A stretch of 64,000 bases of DNA, taken from Photobacterium galatheae. GTDB taxonomy: Bacteria; Pseudomonadota; Gammaproteobacteria; Enterobacterales; Vibrionaceae. The position numbers and the translations under genes are program-made. Position 1 is the first letter of the stretch, and each line of letters begins with the position of its first letter. This document shows positions 38,335 through 47,575 of this stretch, piece by piece. The notes beneath the pieces are model-generated. The model worked only from the letters and a program-made list of their open reading frames with translations. It was not told the origin of the DNA and ran no database searches. The stretch covers positions 124,001 through 188,000 of the forward strand of contig NZ_JMIB01000004.1 of assembly GCF_000695255.1 (NCBI RefSeq). The letters run 5' to 3'.

Positions 38335-41300
38335 ATGAAACGGATTACTTCTGACCCTGACAAACTGAAAGACGAAAAATTTGATGTGATTGTGATTGGC
38401 TCTGGATATGGCGGAGCAATCACCGCGTCGCGATTGGCGAGAGCCGGCCAGCGCGTCTGCTTACTGGAACGCGGTCGCGAAATTCTTCCCGGTGAATTTC
38501 CGGATACGCTGTCTGAAGTTCGCAAGGATATGCAGATCCAGCTGGCTCATGGACGTGTTGGCTCAGAGACCGGGCTGTTTGATATTCATATTGAGGCGCA
38601 GCAAAACGTCGTTGTCGGGTGTGGCCTTGGCGGCACCTCCTTGATCAATGCCAATGTTTCACTTGAGCCAACGTTAGAAGTTATGACAGATCCAGCCTGG
38701 CCAGAACCTCTGAGAAATGATCTCGATGGTTTACTCCAACAAGGGTTTGAACGAGCTGCGGAAATGCTGAAACCCACCCCTTATCCGGAAAACTATCCGC
38801 CGTTAAACAAACTGAAGGCCCATGAAAAGTCTGCTGAAGCTTTCGGCGTCGCTTTTTCGCGTCCGCCAATAAATGTGACTTTTGAAACACCGCCCGGCGG
38901 GGTGAATCATGTCGGGGTTGAGCAGTCTGCCTGCACAAACTGTGGTGACTGTGTCAGTGGCTGTAATTACAGCGCTAAAAATACCACTCAAATGAATTAT
39001 TTGCCGGATGCCTGGAATCATGGCGCTGAAATTTTCTGTGAGGTGAGTGTCCGGTATTTGGAAAAAGTAGCAAAGGGGTGGCGTGTTCATTGTAAACGGG
39101 TCGGCGCACGACAAGGCAAAGAAGGAGAAGGCCATCCTGATGACGCACGATTGTCCGTTCAAGCCGATATGGTTGTCCTTGCCGCCGGGACATTAGGCAG
39201 TAACGAGATACTGCTGCGCAGTCGTGAATTTGGATTGTCTTTGTCTGATCGTCTGGGGCACGGTTTTACCGGCAACGGAGATGTGTTGGGCTTTGGATAT
39301 AATTGCGATCAGCCTGTTGACGGTGTCGGCTTCGGCAAATTGCAGCGTGACAACCAAAAGCCCGTTGGTCCATGTATTACTGGCATCATTGATTTGCGTC
39401 ATGCCGAGGCGCGTGACGAGCGCATGGTGATTGAGGAAGGCAGCTTACCGAGTGCGATTGGCCCTTTGCTGCCCATGGCGATGGCAAGCGCTGCCGGGCT
39501 GCTCGGTCAGGATACCGACGATGGCATTCTGGATGAACTGCAAGAGCACAGCCGTGCCTGGGAGAGTGTGGTACGGGGGCCGTATCACGGTGCTGTGAAC
39601 CATACGCAAACCTATCTGGCGATGAGCCATGATGATGGCAATGGTCAGATTCTTCTGGAAAACGATCGGCTGCGGATCGACTGGCCGAATGTCGGTGAGC
39701 AGGCAAATTTCAAGCATGTTCATGATCGTCTGACTCAGGCAACAGCAGCCTTGGGGGGGACTTATGTCAAGAATCCGATCTGGTCCCCCCTCATGAATAA
39801 AAGCCTGGTGACCGTCCATCCGCTTGGAGGCTGTTGTATGGGGGAGGATGGTTCTAAAGGGGTGGTGAATCATCAAGGACAAGTGTTCAGTGGCAATGAC
39901 ACGGCAGTCCATGACAGGCTTTATGTTTCTGATGGTTCAGTGATTCCGACCTCTCTGGCGGTCAATCCGCTGTTGACCATCAGTGCCCTGGCAGAACGCT
40001 GTTGTGCGCTGATGGCAAGGGATCATGGCTGGACAATCTCCTACAAACTGCCTTCCGCCACAACCCGTAAACCTCTTTCCAAAACCGTCGGGCTTCGCTT
40101 TACGGAGACGATGCGGGGCTATTTTTCTGCCGGGATGACGGCCACGGGTGATGAACTTGCGGGTTATCTTGATGCAGCCCGTCAGGGACGGCGTGCGGGC
40201 ACTGATATGTCATTTACCCTGACGATAGCTTCCGATGACTTGGATGCCATGCTGGCAAACTCGCAACATCCGGCGGAGATCACGCATGGGACGGTGGTGT
40301 GTCAGGCGCTTTCATCCGAACCGCTCACGATCAGCTCAGGCGAGTTCAGGTTATTTGAACAGCTTCCTGCCCAACCGGATATACGGCAGATGCGCTACCG
40401 GGTACGCTTGAAGGCGCAAAACGGTGAGGTGTATTTTCTGGATGGGTTTAAACAGATTCAGGATGATCCGGACACATTGGATCTGTGGTCAGACACCACG
40501 ACTTTGTATGTCCGTGTTTATCAGGGCACCGATGAAAATGGGACACTCGTCGGTAAAGCGGTGCTCACCATCAGCCCGACAGACTTCTTTCATCAGTTAA
40601 CAACAATTGAAATCACCAACACAAAGGAGCGTGACGAAAAACTGGCTGTGATCGCCAGGTTTGGCCGGTTTTTTGCCGGTGAATTGTATGACATTTACGG
40701 CGGTGTTTTTCATCACCGGAAGGTGTCTCACCCGCCCCGAAAGAAACGTCAGTTGCGTGCACCAGAGCCGGCGATTTATCCCATTCAGACAGATGACGGT
40801 GTGAATTTAAGGCTGACCCGCTATCAAGGGGGCCAGAAGGGACCGGTTATGCTGGTTCATGGTTTAGGGGTTGGCTCGACGATTTTCTCCACCGACATGA
40901 TAGACACAAACCTTGTTGAGTTTCTGGTCGCAGGCGGTTACGACGTATGGTTACTGGATTACCGGGTCAGTATCTTGCTGCCATCGTCGGCTCGTGCTTC
41001 GAATGCCGATCAGGTTGCCCAATACGACTTTCCTGCGGCGGTCGCCAAAATCTGCTCAGAAACCGGTGCAGCCAGCATTCAGGCGATGGTGCATTGCTAT
41101 GGCGCGACAACTTTTTTTATGTCGATGCTGAATGGTCTGAAAGGCGTGCGTAGTATTGTGTGCTCACAGATTGCGACGGACATTGTGGTCCCCAGCGTCA
41201 CCCGGATCAAAACAGGCTTGTATTTTCCGACAATTCTTGAACGTTTTGGTGTGAATTCCCTGACGGCTCAGGTGCCGGAAGATGGGGGTTCAGCTTTGAC

Positions 41301-41790
41301 CCAACTCTATGACCGGACACTGAGTTTGTACGCCAAGACTCAGGCTCAGGGAAATTGCAATACAGATCCCTGCCATCGCATCACCTTTATGTATGGTTCA
41401 CTTTACCGGCATGATCAGTTAAATGACGTGCTACACCATCACTTACATGAACTTTTTGGGGCAGCTAACATTGAAAGCCTGAAGCACCTCGCAACCATGT
41501 GCCGGGCCGGAAAATTACTCGATGCCGAGGGGAATGACGTTTACCTGCCGCAGCTGGCGCGGCTTGATTTACCGATTTTGTTTATTTCCGGCGCAGAGAA
41601 CCAGTGTTATTTACCGGAAAGTACCCAGCGGACTTACGATAAGCTTTGCCAGCAGTTCGGCCCGGAGCAGTATCATCGTGAAGAAATTCCGGGGTACGGA
41701 CATATCGATTGTATCTTTGGTCATCATGCCCATCAGGATGTTTTTCATTACATCCTGAACCACCTGGAGAAAACAGCAGTTCCTGAATAA
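38335..41790 (+). CDS. GMC oxidoreductase (cholesterol-oxidase-like) fused to an alpha/beta hydrolase
   Basis: A 1151-aa fusion. Residues about 13-45 carry the FAD dinucleotide motif VIVIGSGYGGAITASRLARAG and ERGREI. A GCGLGGTSLINANV stretch (GMC) follows. Cys200, 203, 206 and 210 (CTNCGDCVSGC) form a ferredoxin-like cluster. HPLGGCCMGEDGSKGVV and SDGSVIPTSLAVNPLLTISALAE close the GMC part (about 500-560). A middle beta-rich domain spans about 585-765. The C-terminal hydrolase (from about 835, PVMLVHGLGVG) has VHCYGA where GHSxG is usual, so Cys921 takes the nucleophile place; a late FGHHAH-type His could complete the triad. Substrate unknown; a lipid or sterol-like compound is inference. Confidence 0.82.
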   Translation: MKRITSDPDKLKDEKFDVIVIGSGYGGAITASRLARAGQRVCLLERGREILPGEFPDTLSEVRKDMQIQLAHGRVGSETGLFDIHIEAQQNVVVGCGLGGTSLINANVSLEPTLEVMTDPAWPEPLRNDLDGLLQQGFERAAEMLKPTPYPENYPPLNKLKAHEKSAEAFGVAFSRPPINVTFETPPGGVNHVGVEQSACTNCGDCVSGCNYSAKNTTQMNYLPDAWNHGAEIFCEVSVRYLEKVAKGWRVHCKRVGARQGKEGEGHPDDARLSVQADMVVLAAGTLGSNEILLRSREFGLSLSDRLGHGFTGNGDVLGFGYNCDQPVDGVGFGKLQRDNQKPVGPCITGIIDLRHAEARDERMVIEEGSLPSAIGPLLPMAMASAAGLLGQDTDDGILDELQEHSRAWESVVRGPYHGAVNHTQTYLAMSHDDGNGQILLENDRLRIDWPNVGEQANFKHVHDRLTQATAALGGTYVKNPIWSPLMNKSLVTVHPLGGCCMGEDGSKGVVNHQGQVFSGNDTAVHDRLYVSDGSVIPTSLAVNPLLTISALAERCCALMARDHGWTISYKLPSATTRKPLSKTVGLRFTETMRGYFSAGMTATGDELAGYLDAARQGRRAGTDMSFTLTIASDDLDAMLANSQHPAEITHGTVVCQALSSEPLTISSGEFRLFEQLPAQPDIRQMRYRVRLKAQNGEVYFLDGFKQIQDDPDTLDLWSDTTTLYVRVYQGTDENGTLVGKAVLTISPTDFFHQLTTIEITNTKERDEKLAVIARFGRFFAGELYDIYGGVFHHRKVSHPPRKKRQLRAPEPAIYPIQTDDGVNLRLTRYQGGQKGPVMLVHGLGVGSTIFSTDMIDTNLVEFLVAGGYDVWLLDYRVSILLPSSARASNADQVAQYDFPAAVAKICSETGAASIQAMVHCYGATTFFMSMLNGLKGVRSIVCSQIATDIVVPSVTRIKTGLYFPTILERFGVNSLTAQVPEDGGSALTQLYDRTLSLYAKTQAQGNCNTDPCHRITFMYGSLYRHDQLNDVLHHHLHELFGAANIESLKHLATMCRAGKLLDAEGNDVYLPQLARLDLPILFISGAENQCYLPESTQRTYDKLCQQFGPEQYHREEIPGYGHIDCIFGHHAHQDVFHYILNHLEKTAVPE

Positions 41791-41794
41791 CAGG

Positions 41795-41853
41795 TATCCG
41801 GTACACGTTTCTGAAATGCCAGGGCGGTAGCGTGTCTGGATGCAAAGCACACG
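41795..41853 (+). repeat. Repeated upstream element, copy B (before the VOC gene)
   Basis: Near-copy of 36429-36488, differing by one indel and scattered substitutions. It retains TATCCGG, CTGAAATG, GGCGGTAGCGTGT, TGCAAAG and ACACG. It starts 4 nt after the fusion-gene stop and ends 25 nt before ATG 41879. Confidence 0.7.
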
Positions 41854-41878
41854 AAACATATCGAGAAAGGGCAGAGCA

Positions 41879-42256
41879 ATGATAACCAATACGATGGCAC
41901 CCAGCGCTGTTTTGGTTCATGTCCCGGATGTTGAAGCGGGCTTGCACTGGTATATGCGGGCGTTTCCGCAAGCCAGAGCTGTTTATCTCGACGCTTTCAA
42001 TTTTACCGTGCTGGATATCAATGGATTTTCAATTGAGATTGTTCAGGCGGATGAAAAAGTCGGAGCCGGTCAAAACGGGACGGTCTTATACTGGTCAGTC
42101 CCTTGTCTTCAATCCGCAATTGAGCATTTTACCCAATTAGGTGCGAAGCTTTATCGTGGCCCGATGTCGATCGAAAATGGTTTGAGTATGTGCCAGTTTC
42201 AGGATCCTTTTGGGAATTTGATTGGATTCAGGGGGGAGTTTGAGGATAGTGTATAA
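41879..42256 (+). CDS. VOC (glyoxalase/bleomycin-resistance fold) family protein
   Basis: A 125-aa single VOC protein with the two beta-alpha-beta-beta-beta units: VLVHVPDVEAGLHWYMRAFP starts the first, and TVLYWSVPCLQSAIEHFTQLG the second. QDPFGNLIGFRGEF is the typical closing motif with the terminal Glu ligand (GEFED). AAGGG lies about 8 nt before ATG 41879; the upstream in-frame start at 41840 lies within the repeated element and was rejected. It probably acts on a small organic substrate related to the neighbouring oxidoreductase, by inference. Confidence 0.8.
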   Translation: MITNTMAPSAVLVHVPDVEAGLHWYMRAFPQARAVYLDAFNFTVLDINGFSIEIVQADEKVGAGQNGTVLYWSVPCLQSAIEHFTQLGAKLYRGPMSIENGLSMCQFQDPFGNLIGFRGEFEDSV

Positions 42257-42362
42257 ACGAACTGAGTTTTTCATCCGTATTGTTGAGATTGAATTTTCAA
42301 CAAATAGTTCGCATAAATTATGAGTTCATGAATAAGTTCCATCAACACTTATCGGAGGGGGT

Positions 42363-43505
42363 ATGGATACTGTTAAAATAATTCACATTTCAGATCTACA
42401 TATTTCTGAAAGCTTATTTAAGGAGCCTACGAGTAACTTTAAACTTCCACATCGATATGGGCATAATATTCAAGCTTTTCTATCGTTGGATGCTTATTTG
42501 AAAGAGAATGAATGGGATCTCCTTGTTATAACTGGTGATGTTAGTAGAATCGGAAACTCAGAAAGTTTTGTTCATGTTCGAAATTGGTTGGAAGGCGAGC
42601 ATATTAATGGAGCCCATAAGATAGGATTAAAGTTAGCTGATTCTGTTCATAAACAGTATGTTTTAATTCCTGGAAACCATGATCGGTTCAATGGCAAGCT
42701 TGTTCAAACTTCTTTAGATTTTTTTCATGGACAGTTTCAGCCTGTACAAAGTGGACATAATAAAGTTTTTTATTTTAATGGTAATAGAGTAAATGTACAT
42801 CTTTATGATAGTACACAAAACAATAAATCATTCGCATATGGTTATGTTGAACCATCAGATATGATAGTTAAAGATTTAGATAGTAGTCTAAATATTGCAA
42901 TATTACATCATCACTTTATTCAACCGCCACACCATTCCAGAGAAGCTGCATCAGAGCTTACCAATTCTCCAGATGTTTCAGCATATATGTTGAACTCAGA
43001 GTTTGATGGAGTATTTTTCGGACATACTCATAAAGGTTATATAGACCGATTAAATATTGATATGTTAAAGGAAATCCTTCCTGATAAGAGAACAAGGAAT
43101 AGATATATTAGTAAGATATTACCCAAGTTTATTTTGAGGAAGTTAGATAAAAGCTGTTTTGTTTCATATAAGAGAGACAAGGCTAGAAATGGACAACTCC
43201 CGACGCTAGAGAAATATTTCCTTTTTTTATTTTTAAAAAAGAATGGGGTGGATGTGAAGGCTCCAAATGAATTTAAATCAATATCTGATTTTTATCGTCA
43301 TATTGATTCGGTTGATGATAATAGATATGACAGGGTTTTTAAGAAGTTGAGAGAGAAAAATATCCTAATATCTCTCGCCCCAAGTGCTTGTCAAGATGAA
43401 GCAAAGCATAAAGGTTTTCATGAGATAATTTTTAAAAGAGATAATAATGGATGTTATCAACCTACATGGAAAGAGTTGAAATTCAATGGGCATAAATTTA
43501 TTTAG
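42363..43505 (+). CDS. AT-rich calcineurin-like metallophosphoesterase
   Basis: A 380-aa phosphoesterase with all five metal motifs: HISDLHIS near the start, VITGDVSRI, IPGNHDRF, ILHHHFI and FFGHTHKG. The C-terminal about 130 residues (from IDMLKEILPDK) are Lys-rich and match no domain I know. The coding sequence is strikingly AT-rich with A/T third positions throughout, unlike either neighbour, which indicates recent transfer. GGAGGGGGT precedes the ATG. It is a lone gene; phosphatase, nuclease or cAMP-esterase function cannot be told apart here. Confidence 0.82.
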   Translation: MDTVKIIHISDLHISESLFKEPTSNFKLPHRYGHNIQAFLSLDAYLKENEWDLLVITGDVSRIGNSESFVHVRNWLEGEHINGAHKIGLKLADSVHKQYVLIPGNHDRFNGKLVQTSLDFFHGQFQPVQSGHNKVFYFNGNRVNVHLYDSTQNNKSFAYGYVEPSDMIVKDLDSSLNIAILHHHFIQPPHHSREAASELTNSPDVSAYMLNSEFDGVFFGHTHKGYIDRLNIDMLKEILPDKRTRNRYISKILPKFILRKLDKSCFVSYKRDKARNGQLPTLEKYFLFLFLKKNGVDVKAPNEFKSISDFYRHIDSVDDNRYDRVFKKLREKNILISLAPSACQDEAKHKGFHEIIFKRDNNGCYQPTWKELKFNGHKFI

Positions 43506-43555
43506 GTTTGTTTTAACGTTATTATGTCAATTTAAATAACATTGTTAGGTGTTTT

Positions 43556-43573
43556 AGCCTGCATTGACAGGCT
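43556..43573 (+). terminator. Possible weak terminator after the metallophosphoesterase gene
   Basis: Stem AGCCTG / CAGGCT with a 6-nt loop, followed by TTATT. The stem is short and the T-run imperfect. Confidence 0.4.
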
Positions 43574-43690
43574 TTATTAAAATTAATTATTGTTAAATTT
43601 TCATTTAATGTTCATGTTCAAAAAATACATCACAATCTACCAAGTTTTCTTCATGCGATTTCGTGATTTTAGTCTGAAAAGGTGTGAATT

Positions 43691-43993
43691 TTGCAACAGC
43701 ATCCATCGAAAAAAGCACTCGGGATTGGGCTACTCCTGACCACAACTTTCATCACAATATCTGGTTCAGCGTTGTCCTCAGTCGAAGGGAATGTCACAAC
43801 ACTTATCATCAATGATGGGAAACAAGACCAGTTGGTTCTGTCTGGAGATGAGCAGGTTCAATCACTCGAAGCGGAAGCAAAAAAAGGAAAAACTGCGCAG
43901 AAAGATCAACTTCATGTTGGAGCAAGTCATGCTAAGCAGAACGATAATAATCAAAGTCAGGCGGCGGGGAATGAAAGTCACGCTGAGCCGTGA
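43691..43993 (+). CDS. Small exported or membrane-tethered hydrophilic protein, unknown
   Basis: A 100-aa protein from a TTG start with AAGG about 8 nt upstream. One hydrophobic segment at about 9-29 (ALGIGLLLTTTFITISGSALS) could be a signal peptide cleaved near ALSS. The rest is hydrophilic, low in complexity, and rich in Gln, Lys, Ala and Asn. No cysteine and no known domain. Possibly cotranscribed with the next membrane protein gene. A real gene is likely but not certain. Confidence 0.5.
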   Translation: MQQHPSKKALGIGLLLTTTFITISGSALSSVEGNVTTLIINDGKQDQLVLSGDEQVQSLEAEAKKGKTAQKDQLHVGASHAKQNDNNQSQAAGNESHAEP

Positions 43994-44047
43994 GTGAACG
44001 GAGCAGAGATAAACTAAATATGGATGTTTCATAAAAAGGAGAATTCG

Positions 44048-44446
44048 GTGTTTCTGTCATTATTAGTCGTGACTTTTGTCATCGCCGTTTGTGTTTGTGT
44101 GATTGTCTCGAAACTATTTAGCCAGCCCATTGATGTCATTTTGGAAAGGCTGGTGGCGAGTGATATTGCATTTGCCTGGACAAAATATCTGAAATTCGCC
44201 ATCTATGTTGTGGGTATTTCCGGCGGTGTGAGAATTTACAGTCTGGAAGAATTCTTACGCGCACCGAGTGAAAACTTCACGCCGCCTGTGTTAACAACGG
44301 AACGCTGGGTGCTGGAAATTTACCGGACCATTATCGAGTCACTGCAATCCATCGCCTGGATGTTACTGGTGTTCTTTATCTTTGCGTTGATTGCCTATGT
44401 CATCGTCAGGGCATTTGAGCTGCGTTCACGCAAAAATGATCCATAA
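44048..44446 (+). CDS. Small inner-membrane protein, unknown function
   Basis: A 132-aa protein with a first helix at about 2-22 (FLSLLVVTFVIAVCVCVIV), a second, weaker hydrophobic stretch near 48-66 (YLKFAIYVVGISGGVRIY), and a last helix at about 100-120 (IAWMLLVFFIFALIAYVIV); tail basic. GTG 44048 is chosen because GGAG at 44038-44041 precedes it by 6 nt; ATG 44024 upstream has no such site. No family recognised. Confidence 0.65.
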   Translation: MFLSLLVVTFVIAVCVCVIVSKLFSQPIDVILERLVASDIAFAWTKYLKFAIYVVGISGGVRIYSLEEFLRAPSENFTPPVLTTERWVLEIYRTIIESLQSIAWMLLVFFIFALIAYVIVRAFELRSRKNDP

Positions 44447-44538
44447 ACTTCCGTCATCTCTCTGGACTATGCTTACGGAATCTGCCTACGAAGCCTGATT
44501 GTGTCAGGCATTTCAGAATGAAGTGAGATGGACTGTGT

Positions 44539-45300
44539 ATGCACCCTGACAGCGATGAAAAACTCTCTGAGGAGCACCGGCCGGAAGCGATCAGAGAAAA
44601 ACTCAACAGGCCCGCGAAAGAAAATGTTGCTGCGGACGTTGTGCTTGGCGGCATTGACGGGTGTGTGACCACTTTTGCGGTGGTGTCCGGTGTTGTAGGG
44701 GCTGGTTTTTCTCCTGTGGTTGCGCTGGTTCTGGGATTTGCCAACTTGATCGCAGATGGCTTCAGTATGGCGGTGAGTAACTATGAGTCGATTCAGACCC
44801 AGGGCGAGTTTATTCAGAGCATTCGCGAGACTGAACAGGAACACATTCGGAGGGTTCCGGAGGGAGAACGGGAAGAGATCCGGCAAATTTTCCAAAATAA
44901 AGGTTTTTCCGGCGAAACGCTGGAAAAGATTGTCGATACCATCAGCGCTGATCAGCAGTTATGGATTGATACCATGCTCATTGAAGAGCATGGCGTACAA
45001 ATTACGAACCGGAATCCGGTGAAGGCTGCGATTGCAACATTTGCATCATTTGTTTTCATTGGCTCAGTGCCGTTAATTCCGTTCATGGTTCCGGGACTTA
45101 CACCCCTGCTTCAGTTTGCGATCAGTGCCTGTCTTGCGGGGCTGATGTTCTTTTCGATTGGTGCTTTCAAGAGCCGTCTTTTCGATAAACCCGTGTTTCG
45201 ATCCGGAATCAGCACGCTGCTCACCGGCGGAACGGCTGCGATGCTGGCTTTTCTGGTTGGTTATGTGCTTCGGGAAATTTTTGGTATTGCTGCGCTTTAG
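44539..45300 (+). CDS. VIT1/CCC1-family metal transporter
   Basis: A 253-aa transporter of the VIT1/CCC1 (DUF125) family, which moves Fe2+ or Mn2+. The first helices hold the conserved VLGGIDGCVTTFAVVSGVVGA and LGFANLIADGFSMAVSNY stretches. The cytoplasmic charged segment (FIQSIRETEQEHIRRV onward) is the metal-binding domain with Glu-rich helices. Three helices follow at the C-terminus. Topology of five helices is typical. Direction of transport and metal are not shown by the sequence. Confidence 0.85.
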   Translation: MHPDSDEKLSEEHRPEAIREKLNRPAKENVAADVVLGGIDGCVTTFAVVSGVVGAGFSPVVALVLGFANLIADGFSMAVSNYESIQTQGEFIQSIRETEQEHIRRVPEGEREEIRQIFQNKGFSGETLEKIVDTISADQQLWIDTMLIEEHGVQITNRNPVKAAIATFASFVFIGSVPLIPFMVPGLTPLLQFAISACLAGLMFFSIGAFKSRLFDKPVFRSGISTLLTGGTAAMLAFLVGYVLREIFGIAAL

Positions 45301-45685
45301 GTTGATGTAACGCATACAGTGTCTGAAAGGAAAGGCAGGAAAAAAGTACCTTATGTTTGAGGTGAAGCCTGATTCCTGTCCATGATTCCCCCTAAAAAAA
45401 TGCCTCTGAGCCTGACCTCAACCTTGCATCATTTAAAAGACCATTGAAGATAGCCGTTCAGATTAAGTCGTGCTTTTCACGATTGGTATAGAGATCAAAT
45501 AAAAAAAATTTTGAGGGCTGTCAGCCACTTGAAAAAAGAAAATTCAGTTATGCTCCGTCTGACTCAGAAATGTAGTGCATGCGCCTGTTTATTGAGGGAG
45601 GGAATGTTGGCCGATGGATGACGCGCTTGCCCTCTCTGTGAGCGGATTGAGCGCATCGCCGGCAAAAAGTAAGCAGGAACAAACC
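45301..45685 (+). other. Gene-free stretch before the unknown two-gene unit
   Basis: About 385 bp with no credible gene or RNA signal. It presumably holds the promoter for the next unit. A GAGGGAGG at about 45594-45601 could serve the upstream start ATG 45614. Confidence 0.35.
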
Positions 45686-47575
45686 ATGAATCATTTTTTC
45701 AATTCGGCAATGGATGCAGAAAGCGGGAAGAAGGGGCTCTTTTATATTGATCCGGAGCAAGGTGCCCCCCGAATTTATTCCCTGAGCCCAAAAGAGAATG
45801 GAACGGGATTGACTCTGAATTGGGCAACTGCCCTGATGAAAGCCAAAAGCAGTACAACACTCACCGATTATTTCACTGCTGAGCCCGGCTATGAGCAATG
45901 CCGCATTGCCTACGATCAGTATGGCTGTTTATATCTGCTGGATGAGAAACAGCAACAGGCAGAGTTTCTTTACGACTATGGCATTGAGTATCTTCGTGCT
46001 GTGATACTGTCTGATGGCCGAACTTTAGCGGTTTTGTATCATTCAGAGACCACTTACACACATCATGTTGAATTCTGGCAGTTTGAGGGGAACAAACTTT
46101 GTCGTTCCTGTTCGGTTGAGCTGGATTGGGAAACGGATGATGACGAGGCTGATAACGAGGCTGCGCATCCTCAACCCCTGTACGAGATTCATTTTAACGA
46201 CCTTCTTTTTGCCGGACCAGAAAATAGTCTGATTCTCTATGCCTGCCGTGAGGCCAAATTTACGGATCGGAGAAGACGTCCGCTGCAAAGTTTAATACGC
46301 ATCGATCTGGATGTAGTACGCGGAAAAGCCAGGATTCGTACTCAGCAGCTGGAAACGCCGCTGGATCAATGGGAACCGGAACAGACCAGTGTTGCAGTCG
46401 ATGCCCGTCGTGGCTTGCTGGCCATGCCCAGCATGGTGATTGAGGCAGAAGATCATCAGGATGCAGGGCAGCAGAACTACCAGCACGCGGTCAATCTGAT
46501 TGATTTAAACCGGATGCCACTGGTCAGTGAACCACAATTGCCTTTTCAGGAACTCATGCACCGGATACCGGTGCGCGTCTTTATGCAGTCAGAACTGGGC
46601 AGACGATTTCAACCGGATGATGCGCGTCAGGTGTCCGAATTTATCAATCGGATGTCCGGCTTACAGATCAGTGCGCAGGAAGATGCCCTCTGGATCTGCT
46701 GGAATGATAGTGCAGTTCGTAAAATTGCCCTGGATGGACAATGGCGCTCTCCACTGCTTGCCGTTGCTGATGAGCGCAATCCTGAGCGAATTTCTCCATC
46801 GGGTGACGAAAAATATCTGCTGCAACTGCCGGTTTGTGCATCGAACCCTCAGGTATTGATGGCGAGCTGGCAGCATCTGCATACGCTGCATCTGACGGCG
46901 GAGCAGCTGACGGCTTTATCGATGGAAAGTCCGGGGGCTGCACTTGAAACATGGTCTGCTGTCCAGGAAGGCAAGTGTTATTGGGATGAAGACTGGTCCC
47001 GACCACAACATCAGAATGATGCGCAGAAATACCAGCTAGCGATGCTGGGCAAGCAGAAAGTGTGGGTATCCGATTTTCAATCTGATCAAGCTTTGGGGAC
47101 GGCGCTTCATCGACTGTCGCTGAAATGCACTGAGATTGAACAACTGTGCACCGGCAATTATTTGATGTTTGCGTTTACAGATGGCAAAACGGTCTGGGAT
47201 GAAGAAAAGTTTTTCAGTACTGTGATTCAGCTCCCCAATGTTTCCAGCGCAGAATGGATGGCAGATATCCTCAACAGTTTTATTGGTTACGATGGGTCGG
47301 ATTATTGTTTTGGCGGAAATTATAAGCCTGCGCTGGCTGCTTGTGCATTGCAACTGGGTTTATCCGACAGTCGATGGCTGCCGCTGATCAGCCGCTATCT
47401 GAATGCGATTGACCCGGATCATGAAGCGTTTTTCGCCGATGAAGGGTTGAATATCCTGGCATCACGTCATCATCACAGCCCGGAATGGGAAAGTTTCTAT
47501 CGATCGCTGCCATACCCGTTGGCTGACCATGAAGAAGATTTTCATGATTTTGAGGAGGACGATGAAAATGAGTGA
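45686..47575 (+). CDS. Large soluble protein of unknown function (first of a coupled pair)
   Basis: A 629-aa protein from ATG 45686 (AGGA about 7 nt upstream); ATG 45614 would add 24 residues that look non-conserved. No signal peptide or membrane helix. The first about 400 residues have repeated short beta-like segments (GCLYLLDEKQQQ, RTLAVLYHSETTYTHHVEFW, LLAMPSMVIEAE), which could form a propeller-like fold. The C-terminal about 150 residues look helical (ALAACALQLGLSDSRWLPLISRYL) and end in an acidic tail. I do not recognise it. Overlaps the next gene by 8 bp. Confidence 0.7.
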   Translation: MNHFFNSAMDAESGKKGLFYIDPEQGAPRIYSLSPKENGTGLTLNWATALMKAKSSTTLTDYFTAEPGYEQCRIAYDQYGCLYLLDEKQQQAEFLYDYGIEYLRAVILSDGRTLAVLYHSETTYTHHVEFWQFEGNKLCRSCSVELDWETDDDEADNEAAHPQPLYEIHFNDLLFAGPENSLILYACREAKFTDRRRRPLQSLIRIDLDVVRGKARIRTQQLETPLDQWEPEQTSVAVDARRGLLAMPSMVIEAEDHQDAGQQNYQHAVNLIDLNRMPLVSEPQLPFQELMHRIPVRVFMQSELGRRFQPDDARQVSEFINRMSGLQISAQEDALWICWNDSAVRKIALDGQWRSPLLAVADERNPERISPSGDEKYLLQLPVCASNPQVLMASWQHLHTLHLTAEQLTALSMESPGAALETWSAVQEGKCYWDEDWSRPQHQNDAQKYQLAMLGKQKVWVSDFQSDQALGTALHRLSLKCTEIEQLCTGNYLMFAFTDGKTVWDEEKFFSTVIQLPNVSSAEWMADILNSFIGYDGSDYCFGGNYKPALAACALQLGLSDSRWLPLISRYLNAIDPDHEAFFADEGLNILASRHHHSPEWESFYRSLPYPLADHEEDFHDFEEDDENE

